Source of the DNA: Nitrospira sp.
Lineage (GTDB): Bacteria > Nitrospirota > Nitrospiria > Nitrospirales > Nitrospiraceae
Reading direction: 5' to 3'
NCBI GenBank assembly: GCA_024998595.1
Contig: JACOEK010000009.1
Span: 40,815-104,814, forward strand
Length of the DNA: 64,000 nucleotides
Shown: positions 36,101 through 43,276 of the stretch, piece after piece
Layout: the number at the start of each line of letters is the position of its first letter
How positions within the stretch are numbered: position 1 is the first letter of the stretch
Made by a program: the position numbers and the translations under genes
Notes under the pieces: generated by a model
Told to the model about the DNA's origin: nothing
The model's database searches: none
What the model saw: only the letters and a program-made list of their open reading frames with translations

Positions 36101-36358
36101 AAAGAAGCCCATTGTCTGGTCCGTGTCCAAGATTCCGGGTGCGGTATTTCCTCGTCTGTTCTGCCGAGAATTTTCGATCCGTTTTTCACCACCAAAAATG
36201 AGGGCGAGGGGACGGGGCTCGGACTGTCGGTGAGTCTAGGCATTGTGGAGCGGCATGGTGGAAGGATTGTGGTGGAGAGTGAAGTCGGCAAGGGCACGAC
36301 CTTTACGGTGTCGATTCCGCTCTCGACCGAACGCTATGCCATTGGGAGGTTTTCGTGA
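33182..36358 (+). CDS. Large sensor histidine kinase (dCache-HAMP-PAS3-HisKA-HATPase)
   Basis: About 1058 residues from ATG 33182 (GTG 33146 would add 12). Two transmembrane helices (about 14-35 and 330-350) bracket an extracytoplasmic dCache-like sensor. Then a HAMP domain (ARRIARPIGLLHEGVQKIG), three PAS domains (starting near YRDLIEHSPEMIYQLN, YKALFDLVADSVFMV and LENLLENANDVIYTL) with coiled linkers, HisKA with VAHEINNPLGGILN (His about 842) and HATPase with DSGCGIS, FFTTKNEGEGTGLGLSVS. The partner regulator starts 4 bases before its stop. The signal is unknown. Confidence 0.9.
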   Translation: MLFWSRSHSLQRKIITAIVMVGLLPLGLSLILTYLEERRALRETIGANFKEVAVEAARRIEMQVTRGINEAQQLAATPFLRTSVTESNRTYLDKDEKTVQSMIKAWQQRWRQRDKQSEFPLFINRIVTNYLIRWHDIRKSDYVGIFVTDNRGALVVSSIPQVEYYYGKTTWWQTFMKRGMGKVFVSDIFFDPAFGTHVVNVSAPIVDDEQHTTIGAVTVLLRRDTLFHSVSEATVGQTGHAMLFSSDGAPIICPILSPEEHVVKSELIGAISSSTAGWTTAANDSHGGKNSIVGFAPVRLGADLTPESLGGKRWVTFVRQDPAESYAPLSRLVVQVTVYGLGVFAVLLLTGLTVARRIARPIGLLHEGVQKIGSGRLDQQLNLKTGDEIEQLADAFNKMAANLRVSFEQIEHRMEDVRRLEARYRDLIEHSPEMIYQLNKAGQFVHVNKTGLDKLGYTLEEMLQMHLWDLVPKGREAEVLAYLERLVSQGRSTIETVFVAGDGRPIDVEIHSTALFESGGGLVHSRAFVRDVTERRLLEEQIHRYTTRLEQAVNERTQQLVASQERYKALFDLVADSVFMVGEDGVIVAVNKREEQALGYSEQQVVGNSILEVILPTHQEEMRLLLAKIHAGERQVPTQEITVRDAGGKETPVEMDLILVRGSDHTWVMVQLRDITDRKRLERQMHTYQQELEVKVSERTREIEETKQYLENLLENANDVIYTLDSEQCFTYVNSKVLAWGYAKEDLLGRPYLGLLSKRHRGRRLKSTLDIGVKQVYEVEVLTKSGEPRSVMVSVSPLHGVDGEILGVLGIARDMTDTKKLEQQIRNSEKLASVGKLAAGVAHEINNPLGGILNCLYNMRKGTVSPSRQEEYLASMEDGLRRVQRIVRQLLDFSQQHNPELALADINHVVNRVLLLTDHLFIPHQVRLETNLAADMPEIMIDRHMMEQVLMNLVLNAIQAMRNGGVLTIRTTVKEAHCLVRVQDSGCGISSSVLPRIFDPFFTTKNEGEGTGLGLSVSLGIVERHGGRIVVESEVGKGTTFTVSIPLSTERYAIGRFS

Positions 36359-37806
36359 AGGGGCTCAAGATACTCATTGTCGATGATGAACCGTTGATGC
36401 GGCTCTCGATGTTGGACGCCTTGGAAGGGGTCGGTTGCGAGGGCATGTCGGCGGCGACCGGCACGGAAGGACTGGCGGTCCTGGCCACGCGCCAATTTGA
36501 TATCGTGATTACCGACTTGCGCCTTCCAGGTGCAGACGGACTGACGATCCTGAAGGCATGTAAAGAACGGAGTCCAACCACAGAAGTCATTTTGATCACG
36601 GCTCATGGATCGGTGGATACGGCGGTGGGGGCCATCAAGCTGGGGGCCTACGATTATATTACCAAGCCTTTTCAGATGGACGAGTTGCTATTGCTCGTCG
36701 AGCGCGTCGGCAAAATTCTCGGGCTGCGGCGGGAAAACCTTGAATTGAAAGAAGTGCTGGAGGATCGGTTCAGTTTCGGCGGCATCCACGGGCGCAACCA
36801 TCACATGCGGGCGTTGCTCGAAAAGATCAAGCTGGTTGCGGCCACCGATTCGCCGGTTTCCCTGGTTGGAGAGCGTGGAACCGGCAAGGAGTTGGTCGCC
36901 CATACCATCCACCTGAATAGCCCGCGGCGCGATCTGCCGTTGATCAAAGTGTGTTGCGCTGATCTTCCTGACCATCTGCTGGAGGCGGAACTCTTCGGCC
37001 ATGAAAAGGGAGCGTTGGGTGGTGCGTCGCGTCAACGGCGAGGACGTTTCGAACTCGCACATAAGGGCTCCTTGCTGCTCGACGATGTGGATGCGCTCTC
37101 CCCTGGCCTACAGGCGAAATTGTGGCGGGTACTTCAGGACCGGAAATGTGAACGTGTTGGAGGGCGAGAACCTATTGAGGTTGATGTGCGAATCATTTGC
37201 GCTTCGCGGCAGGATTTAAAGGAAGCGGTGGGACAGGGTCGCTTTCGCCAAGACCTCTGCGACAAGCTGGCCGCCGTTCAGGTGGTTGTGCCGCCCTTGC
37301 GTGAGCGACGAGAGGATGTCCTGGTGATTGCTGAGCACGTCCTTGAGGTCAAATCAGGGGATCTGAATAGGTCCCCCAAGGGCTTTTCTCAGCCCAGTCG
37401 CGAATTGCTTTTGCACTATTCGTTTCCAGGCAATGTCGGAGAGTTGTCGCAGATGGTGGAGCGTGCCGTGGCACTGGGACGAAACGGGGAGTATCTGCAG
37501 CCTTGGGACCTGTGCGGGTTCCAGACCTGTCCGTATCTCGGAGGTGCGCCTCAGTCGGCCTGTGGATTTTGCGCTGAGGGTTTGTCGGCCAAGGCCGGAA
37601 CGTCTGAGGTCCAACCCGCTGCAACACTGGCCACTGCGCGCGAAGCATTCGAAAAGGACTATATCGAAACGGTTTTGAAGCAGGTGGACGGCAGCCGGAC
37701 AACCGCAGCCGCTCTGTTGGGATTATCTAGAAAGGCCCTGTGGGACAAGTGCAAACGGTACGGTATCTCCTCCGCCAAAGGCGAGGCGGAGGAGAGAGAC
37801 GAGTAA
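36355..37806 (+). CDS. NtrC-family response regulator with degenerate GAFTGA loop and Cys cluster
   Basis: 483 residues, GTG start overlapping the kinase stop. Receiver domain (IVDDEP; phosphoacceptor Asp53 in ITDLRLPG; KPF), AAA+ domain and Fis-type helix-turn-helix (TTAAALLGLSRKALWDKCKRYG). Walker A reads GERGTGKE and the Walker B segment GSLLLDDVD instead of the usual DE pair. The sigma-54 contact loop GAFTGA is replaced by GALGGA (about 220), so classical sigma-54 activation is doubtful. Between AAA+ and HTH lies a Cys cluster, C387, C392, C403 and C406, which could bind Zn or an Fe-S cluster. Confidence 0.85.
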   Translation: MKGLKILIVDDEPLMRLSMLDALEGVGCEGMSAATGTEGLAVLATRQFDIVITDLRLPGADGLTILKACKERSPTTEVILITAHGSVDTAVGAIKLGAYDYITKPFQMDELLLLVERVGKILGLRRENLELKEVLEDRFSFGGIHGRNHHMRALLEKIKLVAATDSPVSLVGERGTGKELVAHTIHLNSPRRDLPLIKVCCADLPDHLLEAELFGHEKGALGGASRQRRGRFELAHKGSLLLDDVDALSPGLQAKLWRVLQDRKCERVGGREPIEVDVRIICASRQDLKEAVGQGRFRQDLCDKLAAVQVVVPPLRERREDVLVIAEHVLEVKSGDLNRSPKGFSQPSRELLLHYSFPGNVGELSQMVERAVALGRNGEYLQPWDLCGFQTCPYLGGAPQSACGFCAEGLSAKAGTSEVQPAATLATAREAFEKDYIETVLKQVDGSRTTAAALLGLSRKALWDKCKRYGISSAKGEAEERDE

Positions 37807-38913
37807 TTAATCTTCCGTTTCCTGACCGCCTTCCCACAGCTTCACCGTGCGATCCCAGGAGGCGCTGGCCAGTCGCAATCCGTCCGGAGAGAGCGCAATG
37901 CCGCGGACCGCTCCAGTGTGAGTCTTATCGGTTCGGAAGTTACGACCCGTCGCGATGTCCCAGAAACGGATCGTGTTGTCGTCGCCGGCACTGATGAGGA
38001 CTTTTCCATCCGGCGACACGACCAAAGACCGCACCCATCCGTTGTGGCCGCGGACGACGCGGAGTTCGTTCATCGTCGGCATTTCAAAAAAACGAATGGT
38101 GTTGTCGCGGCTGCCGGTGATCAGGATCTTTGCATCGGGCGTGAAGGTCATCGCACCGATCCAGAACTCCATGGGTTTTTGAAATCCGCCGTCGTCTTCG
38201 ATGAAAAACCCTCTGGTTTCGGTCGAGTCTTCGGCCGTTTCTTCCCAATGGCCGTTGTGAAGGATCTTTTCCTCTCCACTCGGTAGGACTTCCCAGATTC
38301 GAATTTTCCCGATGTCTGAGCCGCTCGCGAGATGCAGCCCGTCCGGTGAGAAGGCCACACAGACCGACCAATGGTGATCGTACTGATCCTTGCCCAAGAG
38401 AGTCATGAGATCGGTGCCGGTCGTGACTTCCCAAATCTTGATGTCCTTATTGTGGCTGCCGCGTGCCAGCATGAGGCCGTCAGGGGACAGGGACAGGCTG
38501 CAGACATTGTGATCGTAGCGGGTAAATAAGAGCTTGGTCGGTTCCCCGGTCTTCGGATTCCAGAGGCGAATCGTTCGGTCTTCGCTGCCCGAGGCGAGGG
38601 TGCGGCCGTCCGGCGTGAAGACGAGGGCGCGAATGTCGGCCGTGTGGCCGCGCAAAGAGCGCAAGAGGCGTCCGGTTTCAATGTCCCAGATCCGGACGTA
38701 TCGATCCACGCCGCCACTGACGATCGTCTGACCATCCGGCGCATAGGCGACCGTCCATACGCCATGTGAATGTCCACGAAACGTCTTGAGTTCCCGCAAC
38801 CCAGACTTCCAGTATTCTAAGTGGTCAATGGCCGGTGTCTGCGGATTCCCCCCTTGAGTTGGCAACGATGCGGCGGAAGGAATTGTCGGGGGCGTGGTCG
38901 TTGAATTGCTCAT
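37807..38913 (-). CDS. WD40-repeat beta-propeller protein
   Basis: 368 residues from the ATG complementary to 38911-38913, chosen because it directly precedes the conserved part; the frame is open further upstream. No signal peptide. Seven WD40 units are visible, each with a (V/I)SPDG or TPDG element and a closing IRIWDIE/IRLWNPK/VKLWEGG-type strand. Likely a cytoplasmic protein-interaction platform. Its stop codon immediately abuts that of the convergent regulator gene. Function unknown. Confidence 0.8.
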   Translation of the reverse strand: MSNSTTTPPTIPSAASLPTQGGNPQTPAIDHLEYWKSGLRELKTFRGHSHGVWTVAYAPDGQTIVSGGVDRYVRIWDIETGRLLRSLRGHTADIRALVFTPDGRTLASGSEDRTIRLWNPKTGEPTKLLFTRYDHNVCSLSLSPDGLMLARGSHNKDIKIWEVTTGTDLMTLLGKDQYDHHWSVCVAFSPDGLHLASGSDIGKIRIWEVLPSGEEKILHNGHWEETAEDSTETRGFFIEDDGGFQKPMEFWIGAMTFTPDAKILITGSRDNTIRFFEMPTMNELRVVRGHNGWVRSLVVSPDGKVLISAGDDNTIRFWDIATGRNFRTDKTHTGAVRGIALSPDGLRLASASWDRTVKLWEGGQETED

Positions 38914-39109
38914 AAAAGTCTGTGCCTCGTCCCTGGTGTGAGCGAGGGCCATTTGGCCCCGGCCTGCCCTCCGCGGTTTGCAAAAAACGCCGAGGGGTTT
39001 GTATAATCGGCGGTCGTTTCGAGGATCGTAAGAGAAGGACCGGGGGCAAGTCAAGCACAGCGCCCGCGCACGTTTCATCCCTTTACTGTAACCGAAGATG
39101 TGAGGTCTT

Positions 39110-40141
39110 ATGACTACCGGAGTAGAAGTATCCAAGCCGTCGATGGAAATCCGATTTCAGCCGGCGTTACTGCAGGAAGTCATCGACTCTTTTATTGAGA
39201 AAACGGAGCGGGAAGGGGACCCGACCTACTATAAGGAATTTCACGAACTGGCCGATCCGATCTATGAAAAGTTCACACTGGATGATCGGGAAGCGGAGTT
39301 CAAAAAACTATATCAGTATTTGTTCGGTATCTGGGGCTTTTCCGACATCATCCGCGACGCATTCAATGAGTTTCCCGAACTGAAGGCTCGAGTGGGGGTC
39401 GTATTGGTCAAAGGAGTGCTAAAGGAAGATCAGGAGGGCGTCGACGTCCTTCGCAAATGGGGCTCTGTCGAACATGATCTGGCCAAGCAATTTGAGGAAA
39501 AGGGACTGAAGGGAGTTGGAATTAAGCTGATTCCGCGACGCTTCTATGATCCTGCCTTGACCCGGTATTGTCGTCACGAACTCATGCATATCAACGATAT
39601 GCTCGATCCGGGGTTTGGGTACGATCCTGATACCAGAGTCGGACAGAACCCCGGTGAGGAAACCCTCATTCTCCATCGCTACCGCATCCTCTGGAATATC
39701 AGTGTCGACAGCCGGCTGATTGCCACAGGGAAGGAGCCGATGCTTCAAAAGGAGGATCGGTTCAAGGAGTTCCGCTCCTGGTATCGCAAAATTCCACCGG
39801 CTCAATTGAAATCGGTGTTCGAAGGCTTGTGGCAGACCAGCTACTTTACCCATTCCGAACTGGTTGAGATGGCGACCGACACCCTGCGCATCCTGGATCG
39901 TGCCGTGGATGTCGAGGGGGGAGAGATTCCGGAGACCCAGAACAAGGTGATGTTGATGCCGGGGTTCCCCTGCCCCTTGTGCCGATTCCCGACGTATACC
40001 TGGGTGGAAGACATGGAGACGAAGCTGGAAACATACATTTTGGACTTTATCCGCGAAAATCATCCGGGCTGGGATGTCGAATACGGGGCCTGTGATCGTT
40101 GCGTAGAAGTCTATAAGTTGCGTGCCGACGGTGTCATGTAG
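39110..40141 (+). CDS. Unrecognised HExxH protein with C-terminal Cys pairs (NXR-accessory locus)
   Basis: 343 residues, no signal peptide or membrane helix. A central RHELMHINDML contains HExxH (His156, Glu157, His160), the zinc signature of gluzincin/metzincin proteases; whether the third ligand exists is unclear. Near the C-terminus CPLC (288-291) and CDRC (328-331) form a likely rubredoxin-like metal site. It is the first gene of a block with a four-cluster ferredoxin (12 bases downstream), a TorD-like chaperone and NxrC, suggesting a cytoplasmic maturation factor. I do not recognise a named family. Confidence 0.6.
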   Translation: MTTGVEVSKPSMEIRFQPALLQEVIDSFIEKTEREGDPTYYKEFHELADPIYEKFTLDDREAEFKKLYQYLFGIWGFSDIIRDAFNEFPELKARVGVVLVKGVLKEDQEGVDVLRKWGSVEHDLAKQFEEKGLKGVGIKLIPRRFYDPALTRYCRHELMHINDMLDPGFGYDPDTRVGQNPGEETLILHRYRILWNISVDSRLIATGKEPMLQKEDRFKEFRSWYRKIPPAQLKSVFEGLWQTSYFTHSELVEMATDTLRILDRAVDVEGGEIPETQNKVMLMPGFPCPLCRFPTYTWVEDMETKLETYILDFIRENHPGWDVEYGACDRCVEVYKLRADGVM

Positions 40142-40153
40142 TCGGGGGGCAAC

Positions 40154-40759
40154 GTGGCCGGTGATCCCAAATACGGGCGTCGTGATTTCCTGAAGGATTC
40201 CGTGGTCTCGGTGGCCAAGGCGGCGAGGGAGTTTGCCCTTCACAAGGATGCACCACGCGAGCAGCCGGCAGCTCCAGTGCGGATGGACTGGCTGCGTCCT
40301 CCGGGCGCCGTCGACGAATCTTCCTTTCTCGAACGCTGCACGCGCTGCAGCGACTGCATTAAGGCGTGTCCGCCTGGGGCGATCGTGAGTGATCTCTCGA
40401 ACGGCACACCGGTGATTTTTGCCAATCAAGTAGCCTGTGAGCTCTGCGACGATTTTCCCTGCATTGCTGCCTGCGCGACGGAAGCGCTGCTGCCGGTTGC
40501 CGATAGTGTTGATGTGCGGATGGGCATTGCCACGGTGTCTCATCGTGTCTGTACGGCTGGTCAGGGGTGCCATGCCTGCGTATCGAAGTGCCCCGTCGAG
40601 GCGCTCTCGATGGATTTTCACGCGCTCCGTCTTGTCGTGGCGCAGGAGCGCTGTGTTGGTTGTGGTATGTGCGAGCAGATTTGCAAGACCGTCAATGATC
40701 GCATTGCGATCAAGGTCATACCCGTGAGAAATCTTTCTGCGGGCACCATTAGCTACTGA
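40154..40759 (+). CDS. NapF/NapG-like ferredoxin with four [4Fe-4S] motifs
   Basis: 201 residues, GTG start after GGGGGG. A twin-arginine-like motif GRRDFLKDS opens the protein, but the following segment is weakly hydrophobic. Four clusters of Cys follow: CTRCSDCIKACP, CELCDDFPCIAAC, CHACVSKCP and CVGCGMCEQIC. This resembles NapF/NapG-type ferredoxins. It could feed electrons to, or help mature, the NXR molybdoenzyme. Whether the RR motif is used for export is not clear from sequence. Confidence 0.8.
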   Translation: MAGDPKYGRRDFLKDSVVSVAKAAREFALHKDAPREQPAAPVRMDWLRPPGAVDESSFLERCTRCSDCIKACPPGAIVSDLSNGTPVIFANQVACELCDDFPCIAACATEALLPVADSVDVRMGIATVSHRVCTAGQGCHACVSKCPVEALSMDFHALRLVVAQERCVGCGMCEQICKTVNDRIAIKVIPVRNLSAGTISY

Positions 40760-40852
40760 ATCGGGTCTGTGTTAGAAGGGTCGAAACGTCACATTCATCA
40801 TGCAATTTTATAAATCATCTGCACGGAGGCGGCGGCAAAGGAGAGAGAGTTC

Positions 40853-40921
40853 ATGCTTGACATCCCTCCCTCCTTTACCTATCATACGCCTCCTGTGCCG
40901 CAGGACTCAGATGTTGCGTAG
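40853..40921 (+). CDS. Possible 22-residue leader peptide before the chaperone gene
   Basis: ATG at 40853 with AAAGGAGAGAG 5-10 bases upstream opens 22 codons (proline-rich, MLDIPPSFTYHTPPVPQ...). The good ribosome-binding site is the only support; no known family. It lies in the leader of the TorD-like gene and could be a regulatory peptide or chance. Confidence 0.25.
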   Translation: MLDIPPSFTYHTPPVPQDSDVA

Positions 40922-40968
40922 TGTGCGAAAAAAATGCGCAACATGTTGAGGTGAGGAGCAAGATACGT

Positions 40969-41946
40969 ATGACATCGAAACAAGTCGTGCAGCCCACCTC
41001 CCCGTCCTCCACCGCAATTGCTCCCCCCAAGGCAGTTCCGATTAAGGATTCGCCTGCTGTCGAACGCGCACTCAATCGCAGCAAGATATATCTTTTGTTC
41101 TCCTGGAGTTTGCTGTATCCGGAGGACGAGGAGTTTTTGGATTACCTGCAGTGCGGTGAGTTCGTCGAAGACGGACGAGCTGCCTTAGACGGGTTGCGAC
41201 TCGCATTGGACGGAATCGGTGGCGACCGTGCCATTCAGAAGATCGCTCTGATGAAGAAGCAGTTTGATCAGATCGAGAAGCTGGTTTCGGCGGAGTGTGT
41301 CAACTGGCAAATCGGTGATCTGCAGACGGAGCATCGTCGGGTGTTCACCAATGTGATCACGCTGGATTGTCCGCCGTACGAAACGCTCTTCGGAAACGAT
41401 CACGTGTTTGCGCAATCGCACGTCATGGGCGACATTGCGGGATTCTACAAAGCATTTGGCGTCGAGCTCTCGAAAGACGTTCACGAACGTCTGGATCACC
41501 TTAGTGTCGAGCTCGAGTTCATGCATTTCCTGACGTACAAAGAATCCTATTCCCGTTGTCACGATGGTGTCGATAAGACCGAAATCGTGGTCGATGCACA
41601 AAAGAAGTTCGTGAAAAACCACATCGGCCGGTGGGTGCCATTGTTCTGCCGGATGTTGGCAAAAAAATCAGATACCGGCTTGTTCAAGCTCATTGCCGAC
41701 TGCATGTCGGAATGGATGGATTTTGAGGTCGCCTTCCTTGGAGTCACGGTGCAGCCATACTCTGAGGCGGACTACAGACCAGCTACCTTCAATGCTCCGG
41801 AAGGTCAAACCTACGAGTGCGGGGCGCAGGACAAGGGGAATGAGCTCAGCATGTTGCTGAGTGAGGTCGGCGCTGAGTCCTTCATGGACCAACAGACAAA
41901 AGAGAAGGCCGGCGAGAAGAGCGAAGGCCCAGTCGGGACTGCGTAG
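40969..41946 (+). CDS. TorD/NarJ-family molybdoenzyme chaperone
   Basis: 325 residues from ATG 40969 (GTGAGGAG about 10 bases upstream); a GTG at 40921 is possible. An all-helical protein with YLLFSWSLLYPEDEEFLDYL, ETLFGNDHVFAQSHVMGDIAGFYKAFG and DHLSVELEFMHFL, which are TorD/DmsD/NarJ landmarks. These proteins bind the Tat signal or catalytic subunit of DMSO-reductase-family enzymes until cofactor is inserted. The gene is followed 100 bases later by an NxrC-like gene, so NXR is the likely client. Confidence 0.85.
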   Translation: MTSKQVVQPTSPSSTAIAPPKAVPIKDSPAVERALNRSKIYLLFSWSLLYPEDEEFLDYLQCGEFVEDGRAALDGLRLALDGIGGDRAIQKIALMKKQFDQIEKLVSAECVNWQIGDLQTEHRRVFTNVITLDCPPYETLFGNDHVFAQSHVMGDIAGFYKAFGVELSKDVHERLDHLSVELEFMHFLTYKESYSRCHDGVDKTEIVVDAQKKFVKNHIGRWVPLFCRMLAKKSDTGLFKLIADCMSEWMDFEVAFLGVTVQPYSEADYRPATFNAPEGQTYECGAQDKGNELSMLLSEVGAESFMDQQTKEKAGEKSEGPVGTA

Positions 41947-42045
41947 GAGTTCTCGGTTTGCGGGCAGTGCAGTATTCGGTTTTCGGCAGACGTTATACGT
42001 TCCCAGTTCTTTTTCTTATTAATCTTTCAGAGGAGGGCATACGCA

Positions 42046-42999
42046 ATGAGACTGGTGCAGACACGCAATAAGCGTTTGGTGTTTGGCATTCTGTTCTCTG
42101 CGCTGATCGTCGGCATTATGTTGACGATCGGGCAGGTGCCTCTCGCGGTCAGCCAACCGGTGACCATTCCCGTGAAGGCGATCAAGGGGGTAATCCCGAT
42201 GGATGGTGCAAACCCCATCTGGGAAGGAGTGCCAGGTGTCATCATCCCGTTGAGCGGCCAGACCATCACGACCCCGATGCACCCGAATATCTCGGTGAAG
42301 TCGGTGTTTGTGAAGGCGGTCAGCAATGGGAAGGATTTGGGGTTGCGCCTTGATTGGAGCGACCAGACCAAGAACGACACGGCGATCGGTCCGCAGGATT
42401 TTCGCGACCAAGTAGCCATCATGTTCCCGGTCAATACTGCTGGCGCGCCGCCGTTCCAGTGCATGGGCCAGTCCGGTGGGACGGTCAATATCTGGCGTTG
42501 GAATGCGGAGTGGCAGAAGGATCTCGGCAAGGATAGCGCCGGAATCTGGGACGTGGACGACCAGTATCCTGGCATTTTCTGGGACTACTATTTCGAGGAG
42601 CCGGCTGGTGGAGTCACCTATCCGGATCGTATCGGCCGGAGCCTTGGGCCATTCAACTCCGGTATTTGGTCCGGTAACATCATGTCCGATCCGACCCTGC
42701 GCGTCAGCTCCGTCGAGGATCTGAATGCTAACGGGTTCAGCACCTTGACCACCCAGGCCCATCAAGATGTGATCGGCAATGGCGTGTGGGAGCCGTCTGG
42801 TTCCCTCAAGGGCGGTGGATACACCGGTCCGACCTGGCGTGTAGTCGTGAAGCGTTCGCTGGAAACCGGCGATGCGAACGACACCCAGTTCAAAGGTGGA
42901 GCCTCTGTGCCCATCGCGTTTGCGGTGTGGGACGGTTCCAACATTGAACGAAACGGCATGAAGTCTCTCTCCACCTGGTTCACGCTGAAGTTGCCGTGA
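42046..42999 (+). CDS. nxrC: NxrC-like gamma subunit candidate of nitrite oxidoreductase
   Basis: 317 residues with an N-terminal export helix (LVFGILFSALIVGIMLTIG). The body is the haem-b-binding beta sandwich of ethylbenzene dehydrogenase, DMS dehydrogenase and NXR gamma subunits: DGANPIWEGVPG, LRLDWSDQTKND, FRDQVAIMFPV, QCMGQ (Met140) and RNGMKSLSTWFTL (Lys306). In ethylbenzene dehydrogenase a Met and a Lys ligate haem b, matching these two positions. Gamma subunits carry electrons from the Mo/Fe-S subunits to a cytochrome c. Rel. GAGGAGG lies upstream. Assignment to NXR is from family and context. Confidence 0.8.
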   Translation: MRLVQTRNKRLVFGILFSALIVGIMLTIGQVPLAVSQPVTIPVKAIKGVIPMDGANPIWEGVPGVIIPLSGQTITTPMHPNISVKSVFVKAVSNGKDLGLRLDWSDQTKNDTAIGPQDFRDQVAIMFPVNTAGAPPFQCMGQSGGTVNIWRWNAEWQKDLGKDSAGIWDVDDQYPGIFWDYYFEEPAGGVTYPDRIGRSLGPFNSGIWSGNIMSDPTLRVSSVEDLNANGFSTLTTQAHQDVIGNGVWEPSGSLKGGGYTGPTWRVVVKRSLETGDANDTQFKGGASVPIAFAVWDGSNIERNGMKSLSTWFTLKLP

Positions 43000-43069
43000 G
43001 TCGAGTGGCCTGAAAAGGTCAGTCCTGCTCCCATGTCGAGTAGGATGAGGAGTTGAGATTCGTAAGCGT

Positions 43070-43116
43070 GAAGGCCCCGAGTTCTTGCCAGAGATGGCGA
43101 GGTGACTCGGGGCCTT
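43070..43116 (+). terminator. Strong hairpin after nxrC
   Basis: GAAGGCCCCGAGT pairs perfectly with ACTCGGGGCCTTC around a loop that holds a smaller CTTGCC/GGCGAG stem. No T-run follows, so it may be a transcript-stabilising or Rho-assisted end rather than a classical terminator. The rest of 43000-43276 shows no gene. Confidence 0.6.
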
Positions 43117-43276
43117 CGTGCATTTCTGAGGATATGCGATCAGGATGCGCGAGGAGTGGAATTTCTTGCGCCATGCAGGCGGAGGGTTGCTTTCGGACCG
43201 GAGCGGAGTGTATAAACCGATACGGTACAAATCTTCTGAAAACCCTGATTTTCCTGCTTAATATAAAGATAAATTT

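Noticed and set aside
42019..43230. 403-codon minus-strand frame opposite nxrC
   Set aside because: Antisense to the NxrC-like gene and composed of low-information Arg/His-rich sequence.
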